Positions 1-4,905 of a DNA stretch of 8,453 nucleotides are shown here, one piece after another. The number at the start of each line of letters is the position of its first letter. Within the stretch, counting starts at the first letter, position 1. The DNA comes from Clostridia bacterium (GTDB lineage Bacteria; Bacillota_A; Clostridia; Oscillospirales; SIG627), in assembly GCA_017508505.1 (NCBI GenBank), contig JAFVYT010000169.1, positions 1 to 8,453 of the forward strand. The letters are read 5' to 3'. The notes under the pieces were generated by a model. It was not told where the DNA came from. It ran no database searches and was given only the letters and a program-made list of their open reading frames with translations. The translations under genes were made by a program, and so were the position numbers.

Positions 1-560
1 TCCGTGGTCAACGAGAATACGGACGGCATCATCACCGTCAACGGTCACAGCTACGAGGACCCCGCAAGCAGACGGAGAACACCAACTTTGCTCTTTTGGT
101 GGCCAAGCATTTCTCCGAGCCCTTTCACGATTCCAACGGCTACGGCGAGTCCATCGCCCGCCTGAGCAATATGCTGGGAGGCGGTGTGATCGTCCAGCGC
201 TTCGGAGATCTGATCCGCGGCCGTCGCTCCACGCCGAGCCGCATCGAGGAGGCCTTCATCGAGCCCACCCTGAAGGCGACCCCCGGTGATTTGAGCCTGG
301 TTTTGCCCAAGCGCATTCTGGACGGCATCATCGAAATGATCTACGCGCTGGATAAGGTTGCCCCCGGCACCGCCAACGACGACACCCTCCTTTACGGGGT
401 GGAGGTCAAGTTTTACAACATGGAGGTGGACGTGGACTCCAATCTCGAGTCCTGCCACAAGGGGCTCTACGTCATCGGCGACGGAAGCGGCATCACCCAC
501 TCCCTTTCCCACGCCTCCGCCAGCGGCGTCCACGTGGCGCGGCACATCCTCGGGGCATAA
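1..560 (+). CDS. C-terminal part of a COG2509-type FAD-dependent dehydrogenase, 5'-truncated, with an apparent frameshift
   Basis: Only the 3' end lies in the window. Frame 1 reads SVVNENTDGIITVNGHSYED from base 1. Frame 3, from about base 66, continues as KQTENTNFALLVAKHF and runs to the TAA at 558-560, about 164 residues. The two pieces join as one protein only if one base is missing near 64-66. Family-like signatures are LSNMLGGGVIVQRFGDLIRG, LKATPGDLSLVLPKR, ALDKVAPGTAN and a C-terminal GLYVIGDGSGITHSLSHASA. The last is the conserved FAD/NAD-binding stretch of uncharacterised FAD-dependent dehydrogenases (COG2509, recalled from memory), soluble flavoproteins of roughly 500 residues. The substrate of this family is not known. 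Frame 3 is also open upstream to base 3, but its residues there (RGQREYGRHHH) are unlike the family. The shift is therefore either a sequencing or assembly error or a real lesion. Family call is firm; function is not. Confidence 0.85.
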   Translation, partial: RGQREYGRHHHRQRSQLRGPRKQTENTNFALLVAKHFSEPFHDSNGYGESIARLSNMLGGGVIVQRFGDLIRGRRSTPSRIEEAFIEPTLKATPGDLSLVLPKRILDGIIEMIYALDKVAPGTANDDTLLYGVEVKFYNMEVDVDSNLESCHKGLYVIGDGSGITHSLSHASASGVHVARHILGA

Positions 561-562
561 CG

Positions 563-604
563 AAAAGAAGCACGGAATTCAGAAATGAATTCCGTGCTTC
601 TTTT
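563..604. terminator. Bidirectional intrinsic terminator between the FAD dehydrogenase and the XRE gene
   Basis: A perfect 18-bp inverted repeat has arms at 563-580 and 587-604 (core GAAGCACGGAATTC) and a 6-nt loop at 581-586. It starts 2 nt after the TAA of the + gene and is T-rich on its 3' side (CTTCTTTTATT). On the - strand it directly follows, and overlaps by two bases, the stop codon of the converging XRE gene, and it has a CTTCTTTTCGTT tail. It should therefore end transcripts from both sides. Confidence 0.93.
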
Positions 605-845
605 ATTGGAGCTCCTGCTCCAGACAGGAGAAAACGGGAGCGTCAAAAAACTCCGAAAGGGAGAGCCCGAGGCCGTCGCAGAGCTTTTTGACCGTGGCGA
701 CCGTGGTGCTTTGATTGCGTCCGCCGATGATATTGGAAAGCGTCGATTGGGTAATGCCGCAGAGGTTTGCCAAGCCGTTCACGGTGATCCCCCGCTCCCG
801 ACAAAGCTCCGACACTCTGAGTCTGATTGCTTCTCCGAACTTCAT
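603..845 (-). CDS. Small XRE/Cro-type helix-turn-helix transcriptional regulator
   Basis: This 80-residue protein is almost entirely one HTH_XRE domain. The amphipathic first helix is FGEAIRLRVSELCRERG (residues 3-19). The HTH spans about residues 20-43, with LANLCGITQSTLSNIIGGRN as turn and recognition helix. It is followed by TVATVKKLCDGLGLSLSEFF, the typical closing helices. No sensor or enzyme domain is present. The ATG at 845-843 is chosen because GAGGG lies a few bases upstream on the - strand. A TTG at 857-855 would add MRVD but would consume that ribosome binding site. The gene diverges from the HTH-serine dehydratase gene and converges on the FAD dehydrogenase terminator. It is likely a DNA-binding repressor acting in the cytoplasm, perhaps on its own upstream region, where repeated dyads lie. 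The target and any ligand are unknown. Confidence 0.85.
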   Translation of the reverse strand: MKFGEAIRLRVSELCRERGITVNGLANLCGITQSTLSNIIGGRNQSTTVATVKKLCDGLGLSLSEFFDAPVFSCLEQELQ

Positions 846-897
846 ATCCACCCTCAAGTATAAGATGCAAAGCGGAACCGAGCCGCTTTTTCTTATC

Positions 898-935
898 TTA
901 CCTCTTTTGAGGGAATAAGATTACCTCATTTGAGT
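898..935. repeat. Two similar short dyads in direct orientation upstream of the XRE gene (candidate operator)
   Basis: TTACCTCTTTTGAG (898-911) and TTACCTCATTTGAG (921-934) match at 13 of 14 positions and start 23 bp apart, about two helical turns. Each copy is itself a short dyad: CCTC-TTTT-GAGG at 901-912, and CTCA-TT-TGAG at 925-934. Such paired dyads upstream of an XRE repressor gene are a common operator layout. Binding by the neighbouring 80-residue regulator is an inference from position. Confidence 0.45.
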
Positions 936-1039
936 TGACATTGCGATTTTTGCCTCGAGGGTGCCGAAGCGGTGCGGCGGGGTCGGGCTCGGATTCCCGT
1001 ATCGGTAGAATTTCGGGGGGAGCGTGCATAAAAAATCTA

Positions 1040-1068
1040 TTGCAAAAGCAATCTAATAATGGTAGAAT
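1040..1068 (+). promoter_or_regulatory. Sigma-A type promoter of the HTH-serine dehydratase operon
   Basis: The -35 TTGCAA (1040-1045) is followed by a 17-bp spacer and the -10 TAGAAT (1063-1068). Transcription would start near 1075, about 20 nt before the ATG, leaving room for the GGGAGG ribosome binding site at 1084-1089. A dyad ATTGC-AAAA-GCAAT (1039-1052) covers the -35. An imperfect palindrome, AATCTAATAAT (1050-1060) against ATTATGATAGATT (1067-1079), covers the -10 and the start site. Repressor control is therefore likely. Confidence 0.65.
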
Positions 1069-1094
1069 TATGATAGATTTTGAGGGAGGACGCT

Positions 1095-2522
1095 ATGGAG
1101 TTTTCGGAAAAGATACGCTTTTTGAGAAAAAAGAATAAGCTGAGTCAGGCGGAGCTTGGCAAAAAGGTCGGGGTTTCCAACCGTGCCGTCTCCAAATGGG
1201 AAAACGGGGAGTCCTTTCCCTCTACGGACACCCTCCTTTCCATCGCCACGGTCTTTGGAGTGACGCTGGATTTCTTTTTGAAGCACGACGAAAAGGAAGT
1301 GAAGAAAAAAGAGAAGGAGGCAGGGATGGAGTCTCTCCGAGAGCTGTATAAGGTGGGCGTCGGCCCCTCCTCCTCACACACCATGGGCCCTGCCCGTGCG
1401 GCGCAGCTCTTCCGTCGGGAATATCCCGACGCCACCCGCTTTCGGGCGGTGCTGTGCGGGTCTCTTGCCAAAACGGGGCGGGGTCACCGCACGGACTACT
1501 GCATTTTGGAGGCCTTTTCCCCCGTGCCCTGCGAGATCGAGTTCGACATCAAGACGATGGAGCTCTACCATCCCAATACCCTCCTGCTTTACGCCTACGA
1601 GGGGGCAAGGCGCGTGGGCTTCTGGGAGGTGTACAGCGTCGGCGGCGGGAGCATCGTGGTGAAGGGACATCCGGTGTATAAGCCCGAGCGCATTTACCCC
1701 CACGACAGCTTTCAGGAGATCTCGGAGTACTGTCAGGAGGAGGGACTTCGCCTTTGGCAGTACGTGGAGCGCTTTGAGGGGAGCGAAATTTGGGATTATT
1801 TGAGAGAGATCTGGCACGTAATGCTCCGCTCCATGGAGGCGGGGCTCCGTGCGGAGGGGGAGCTTTTCGGCGGCCTTGGGGTGCAGAGAAAGGCCAAGCA
1901 CCTCTTTAAGCAGCGCCATATCGACGAAAATGCCGAGACGAGGGAGAACCGTCTGGTCTGCGCCTACGCCTTTGCGGTCAGCGAGGAGAACGCCGCCTGC
2001 GGCACCATCGTCACCGCCCCTACCTGCGGCTCCAGCGGGATTCTGCCCGCGGTGCTGAAATACGTCAGCGACAAGCGGGACTTTGAGGAGACGGACATCC
2101 TTCGCGCCCTTGCCACCGCAGGGCTGATGGGCAATCTCATTAAGACCAACGCCTCCATCAGCGGGGCGGAGTGCGGCTGTCAGGCAGAGGTGGGCACCGC
2201 CTGTGCTATGGCCTCTGCGGGGCTGGGGGAGATCTACGGGATGGAGCTTTCCCAGATCGAGTATGCCGCGGAGGTGGCGTTGGAGCATCATCTGGGTCTG
2301 ACCTGCGACCCCATTCGGGGCTTGGTGCAGATCCCCTGCATCGAGCGGAACGCCGTGGCGGCGATGCGTGCCATCAACGCCGTCAACCTTGCCAACTTCC
2401 TGACCGATTCCCGAAAGATATCCTTTGATACGGTGGTCAGGACCATGTACGAAACGGGAAAGGATCTTTCCCACCGTTATCGGGAGACCGGCGAGGGCGG
2501 CCTTGCCCGTCAATACGTGTAA
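1095..2522 (+). CDS. L-serine dehydratase (4Fe-4S, single chain) with an N-terminal XRE helix-turn-helix domain
   Basis: This 475-residue protein should catalyse L-serine to pyruvate plus ammonia in the cytoplasm. Residues about 5-63 are a complete HTH_XRE domain (IRFLRKKNKLSQAELGKKVG, VSNRAVSKWENGESFPS). Residues 64-77 are a charged Lys/Glu linker. Residues 78 to about 210 are the SDH beta part, with GPSSSHTMGP at 90-99. The SDH alpha part (about 285-470) contains APTCGSSGILPA, SGAECGCQAEVG, CDPIRGLVQIPC and ETGKDLSHRYRETGEGGLA. Cys362, Cys404 and Cys415 have the spacing of the three iron-sulfur ligands of this oxygen-sensitive family. The ATG at 1095 follows GGGAGG with a 5-nt gap; an in-frame TTG at 1080 would remove that site. 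An internal AAGGAGG and ATG at the domain border would give a separate 398-residue enzyme, close to the usual length of the enzyme alone. It is first in an operon with a lipoprotein and a hydrolase. The C terminus (ARQYV) lacks the cysteine found at the tail of some relatives. The enzyme call is secure; the regulatory role of the fused domain is inferred. Confidence 0.95.
   Translation: MEFSEKIRFLRKKNKLSQAELGKKVGVSNRAVSKWENGESFPSTDTLLSIATVFGVTLDFFLKHDEKEVKKKEKEAGMESLRELYKVGVGPSSSHTMGPARAAQLFRREYPDATRFRAVLCGSLAKTGRGHRTDYCILEAFSPVPCEIEFDIKTMELYHPNTLLLYAYEGARRVGFWEVYSVGGGSIVVKGHPVYKPERIYPHDSFQEISEYCQEEGLRLWQYVERFEGSEIWDYLREIWHVMLRSMEAGLRAEGELFGGLGVQRKAKHLFKQRHIDENAETRENRLVCAYAFAVSEENAACGTIVTAPTCGSSGILPAVLKYVSDKRDFEETDILRALATAGLMGNLIKTNASISGAECGCQAEVGTACAMASAGLGEIYGMELSQIEYAAEVALEHHLGLTCDPIRGLVQIPCIERNAVAAMRAINAVNLANFLTDSRKISFDTVVRTMYETGKDLSHRYRETGEGGLARQYV
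1314..1328 (+). promoter_or_regulatory. Internal ribosome binding site and start codon at the HTH/enzyme boundary
   Basis: AAGGAGG (1314-1320), a 5-nt gap and ATG (1326-1328) lie inside the fused gene, in frame, exactly where the serine dehydratase homology begins (MESLRELYKVGVGPSSSHT). It is a better ribosome binding site than the one upstream of the full-length start. It may simply be the former start of the stand-alone enzyme gene, or it may still produce a 398-residue enzyme without the DNA-binding domain. The Lys/Glu-rich linker (GAG, AAG and AAA codons) makes purine-rich motifs likely by chance, which tempers this. Confidence 0.5.
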
Positions 2523-2532
2523 TAGGAGAGAA

Positions 2533-3933
2533 ATGAATATGAAGCGCCTGCTCGTTTGTTTGTTGACCTTAGCCCTTCTTTTGCCCCTTTGCGCCTGCAA
2601 GGCCAAGCTCCCGGAGAAGACCGAGGAGCCGGAGGTGGAAAAGGAGGATCTTTCCGTTCTGGATGCCGCCGTGCTCTACGAAACTGCGGTTCAGAAGACC
2701 CACGCCAAGAAAAGCGTTTTGTATAAGACGGCCATCGGCTGTGAGGGGGAGGAGTCGACTCTGACCTCCCTTCGCATCCGCGAGGGGTACGAAGGCTTTG
2801 CCTACTCCCGCACGGGAGAGGGGGAGACTCTTGTGATCTGCGACGGGAGCATCTACGCCTCCACCCAAATGGGTGCCTTTCGGGCAGAGGTGACCACCCG
2901 CACCGCAAGGGAGTATCTGTCGGCCTATTGGTTTCCTCTTACCTGCCTTGACCCTGCCCTTCTCGGGGATTGGGAAAAGGACGGGCTGAAGGTCTCCTAC
3001 AGACTAAAAAATGAAGCGGTGCTGGCGCTGTATGCCGATGCCGCCGCCGATTTCGTTCCCGAGGGGGCCGTGGGAGAGGCTACGGTCTCCGAGGCGGGTA
3101 TCATCGAGACTGAGCACATCACCGTGACGGGAAAGAAGGGGGATGCCGCGGCGACCCTGACCCTTGTCAGCACCCGTCTGGATACGGAGGCCACCTCGAT
3201 CCTTCCTCCCAAGGGGGACTATACCTTTGTGGGGGACATTCGCATTCCTCATTTGTTCCTTTCCGCCGTAAGGGCGATGGAGGGCTTGGAGACCGTCAGC
3301 ACCACGAGAATGTGCTCCGGGTCTCTCGGCATCGGGGAGAACGCCGTTTCCTTCGGTCTGGTGGATCATTTCTACCAGGTCTCCCCCGAGCACTTCTACC
3401 GCTCTGTGGAAACGATCAGCAAGGCACCCGAGACGGAGAATCAAAGAAGCTTTTCTCAGCTTCTCCTGAAGGACGGCAAATACCGCAAGGCGCTTTACGA
3501 CCTTGCCACCGCCGAGCTTCTTTCGGAGGAGGAGGGCGAGAGCTGTCCCTCTCCTTGGAGGGAGATTCTGGAGGAGGCCCTTCCCGCTCTGACCCTTCTC
3601 TCGGACTTTTCCTATTCCGAGTCCGGTGCGGGAGGAAGCGTGAGCTTTACCCTCTCCGAGGCAGGAAAAAAGGAGATCTGCGCCTATCTTGCCGAGATGC
3701 TCCCGCAGTATGAGGAGAAGATCACCGTGTCCGATTCTGCCGTGTGCGAGGGGGTCTTTACCGTGGACGGGGAAACCGGCCTTCTGACGGTGTTCTCCCT
3801 TTCCGTGGAGGCGTCGGACCTATCTTGCCGCATCAGCTTGAATCTGGACGGAACGGAGGACGTGACCCTGCCCGAATGGCAGACGCCCACTGCGCCCACG
3901 GAGGGCGGGGAAGAGGGCGCTCACGAGCACTGA
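2533..3933 (+). CDS. Predicted lipoprotein of unknown function
   Basis: This 466-residue protein starts with a classic lipoprotein signal: MNMKR, a Leu-rich core (residues 5-19), and lipobox LCAC with the lipidated Cys22, then KAKLPEKTEEPEVEKED, a charged tether. The mature part should be anchored on the outer face of the membrane. It has no further membrane segment and looks like a beta-rich soluble domain with alternating Thr, Val and Glu strands. The C terminus is a Glu/Gly/His tail (EGGEEGAHEH). I do not recognise the family. The layout loosely recalls LolA/LppX-like lipoproteins of Clostridia, but no diagnostic motif is seen. The start follows AGGAG at 2524-2528; an ATG at 2539 (MKRLL) is an equally plausible start two codons later. 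The gene begins 10 nt after the serine dehydratase stop, so the two are almost certainly co-transcribed. A functional link with serine breakdown is not evident. Confidence 0.82.
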   Translation: MNMKRLLVCLLTLALLLPLCACKAKLPEKTEEPEVEKEDLSVLDAAVLYETAVQKTHAKKSVLYKTAIGCEGEESTLTSLRIREGYEGFAYSRTGEGETLVICDGSIYASTQMGAFRAEVTTRTAREYLSAYWFPLTCLDPALLGDWEKDGLKVSYRLKNEAVLALYADAAADFVPEGAVGEATVSEAGIIETEHITVTGKKGDAAATLTLVSTRLDTEATSILPPKGDYTFVGDIRIPHLFLSAVRAMEGLETVSTTRMCSGSLGIGENAVSFGLVDHFYQVSPEHFYRSVETISKAPETENQRSFSQLLLKDGKYRKALYDLATAELLSEEEGESCPSPWREILEEALPALTLLSDFSYSESGAGGSVSFTLSEAGKKEICAYLAEMLPQYEEKITVSDSAVCEGVFTVDGETGLLTVFSLSVEASDLSCRISLNLDGTEDVTLPEWQTPTAPTEGGEEGAHEH

Positions 3934-3935
3934 CC

Positions 3936-4712
3936 ATGGAAGGACCTCGAATTTTTGATTTTCACCTGCACCCGGGCTACGATTTTCACGGGAACGATAC
4001 GGATCGGGAGGCCTTTATCGCGGCCCTGAAAAAAGACGGCCTTTGCGGGGCGGCAGGGAGCTTTATCAATCTGGATATGTACAAAAAGCCCGTGGAGGAG
4101 TACGGATGGCGGATTCCCGAATTGAACCGAAAGGCGTGGGAATGGCACGAGGCCTACCCCGACTTTTTCGTTCCCGGCATCCACGTGCATCCCGATCACC
4201 TTGCCGTTTCCGGAGAGGAAATGGAAAAGCACAAGGCACGGGGCGGGGTTCTCGTGGGGGAGATCGTCTATTATATGATGGGCTTTCGCTACGACCATCC
4301 CAAGGCCTTGGAGCTGTTTGCCATCGCGCGGGATCTTGGGCTTACGGTGAATCTGCACCCCTCCCGAAATATGGAAACGAACCGCGCGCTGATCCGCAAT
4401 CTTCCGGGGCTGAGGATCGTGCTGGCGCATCTGGGAGGGTACGGGCTGTACGAGGCGTTTTTGGAGGAGATGAGGCGAAATGAGCGGATCTGTGCCGACT
4501 TTTCCGCCTTTGCTCCTGAGCGGCCGGGGATGCTGCGGGACGCGGTGAATCGCGTGGGCAGTGAGCGAATCCTTTACGGCACGGACTACCCCGCCCTTCG
4601 GGGAGAGGGTCTTCAGAAGCAATACGTGGACTACGTTCTGTCCGAGCACCTCTCCCCCGAGGCTACGGAAAATATCCTTGCCCGAAACGCCGAGCGGCTT
4701 TTGGGTCTGTAA
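3936..4712 (+). CDS. Amidohydrolase-2 family metal-dependent hydrolase
   Basis: This 258-residue protein has the TIM-barrel amidohydrolase pattern (PF04909-like). It has FDFHLHPG near the N terminus (metal-binding His10 and His12), VGEIVYYMMG (Glu109), LTVNLHPSRN (His141), IVLAHLGGYG (His165) and RILYGTDYPAL (Asp217). It ends with NILARNAERLLGL, the usual closing helix of the family. These positions fit a mononuclear or binuclear metal site, as in ACMSD-like decarboxylases and lactone or amide hydrolases; the substrate cannot be read from sequence. There is no signal peptide, so it is cytoplasmic. The ATG at 3936 lies 2 nt after the lipoprotein stop and has no strong ribosome binding site, which suggests translational coupling. 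Upstream in-frame starts would overlap the lipoprotein gene deeply and add residues unlike the family. It is the last gene of the operon and ends inside a terminator hairpin. Confidence 0.87.
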   Translation: MEGPRIFDFHLHPGYDFHGNDTDREAFIAALKKDGLCGAAGSFINLDMYKKPVEEYGWRIPELNRKAWEWHEAYPDFFVPGIHVHPDHLAVSGEEMEKHKARGGVLVGEIVYYMMGFRYDHPKALELFAIARDLGLTVNLHPSRNMETNRALIRNLPGLRIVLAHLGGYGLYEAFLEEMRRNERICADFSAFAPERPGMLRDAVNRVGSERILYGTDYPALRGEGLQKQYVDYVLSEHLSPEATENILARNAERLLGL

Positions 4713-4748
4713 AAGAAAGCGGCAACCTGTAGGTTGCCGCTTTCTTTT
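4711..4748 (+). terminator. Intrinsic terminator that begins inside the hydrolase stop codon
   Basis: Arms AAAAGAAAGCGGCAACCT (4711-4728) and its perfect complement (4731-4748) form an 18-bp repeat around a 2-nt centre, in practice a loop of about 4 nt. The right arm ends in CTTTCTTTTCGTTT, a T-rich tail. The last two bases of the TAA (4710-4712) are part of the left arm. No gene converges here, so the hairpin serves the serine dehydratase operon. Confidence 0.93.
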
Positions 4749-4798
4749 CGTTTCCGACAAAAGGAAAATCCCGACAAAGCCCGGGTGAACGGGGGCAA

Positions 4799-4808
4799 TT
4801 TGATCAAA
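4799..4808. promoter_or_regulatory. Palindrome upstream of the GH3 promoter (candidate operator)
   Basis: TTTGATCAAA is a perfect 10-bp palindrome, flanked by GCAA (4795-4798) and TTGC (4810-4813), which extend the symmetry with one offset base. It is centred about 76 bp upstream of the expected GH3 transcription start, a position suited to an activator. Which protein would bind is unknown; the AraC regulator further right is one candidate. Confidence 0.4.
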
Positions 4809-4844
4809 CTTGCACCTTTTGGCCGAAAAAAATCCCATTGTGGC

Positions 4845-4873
4845 TTGATTTTTGCGACAAAATGGCTCATAAT
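4845..4873 (+). promoter_or_regulatory. Sigma-A type promoter of the GH3 beta-glucosidase gene
   Basis: The -35 TTGATT (4845-4850), a 17-bp spacer and the -10 CATAAT (4868-4873) stand 33 bp before the ATG. The start site would be near 4880. A ribosome binding site AAGGA (4890-4894) follows, 11 nt before the ATG. The strong terminator upstream makes this the gene's own promoter. Apart from this promoter and the palindrome at 4799, the intergenic region 4749-4905 shows only two CCGACAAA copies (4754 and 4771). Confidence 0.7.
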
Positions 4874-4905
4874 GGAAAAAACGGATAGAAAGGAACCGAA
4901 AAAGA

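Larger units (their letters stand above)
846..1094. other. Divergent control region between the XRE gene and the HTH-serine dehydratase gene
   Basis: This 249-bp stretch has no supportable gene. Its left part (about 856-955) is AT-rich and holds two similar dyads (901-912 and 924-935) and a small GC hairpin: stem AAAGCGG at 869-875, CCGCTTT at 883-889, 7-nt loop, T run on +. The middle (about 950-1025) is GC-rich and shows nothing recognisable. The right part (1030-1094) is AT-rich and carries the promoter, dyads and ribosome binding site of the fused gene. No convincing -35/-10 pair was found for the XRE gene. Confidence 0.7.

Noticed and set aside
51..545. 164-codon - strand frame opposite the FAD dehydrogenase
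   Set aside because: It is a compositional shadow; the + strand has conserved flavoprotein motifs.
869..889. Small hairpin AAAGCGG/CCGCTTT followed by T on +
   Set aside because: It looks like a weak terminator, but no + strand gene ends here. It could be a leader structure of the XRE transcript; the evidence is too thin for a separate feature.
935..940. TTGACA on + in the divergent region
   Set aside because: No -10-like hexamer lies 16-18 bp downstream, where the sequence is GC-rich.
935..1138. Short + frame through the divergent control region
   Set aside because: Its sequence has no family character, it overlaps the promoter and the start of the fused gene, and it lacks a ribosome binding site.
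1374..2606. 410-codon open frame on the - strand opposite the serine dehydratase
   Set aside because: It is a shadow of a gene with clear enzyme motifs on +, has no ribosome binding site and no family-like sequence.
4754..4778. Two CCGACAAA copies 17 bp apart after the operon terminator
   Set aside because: Too short and not symmetric; a similar CGACAAAA at 4855 suggests base composition rather than a site.
3921..4838. 305-codon - strand frame opposite the amidohydrolase
   Set aside because: It runs through the perfect terminator hairpin at 4711-4748 and has no recognisable protein features.
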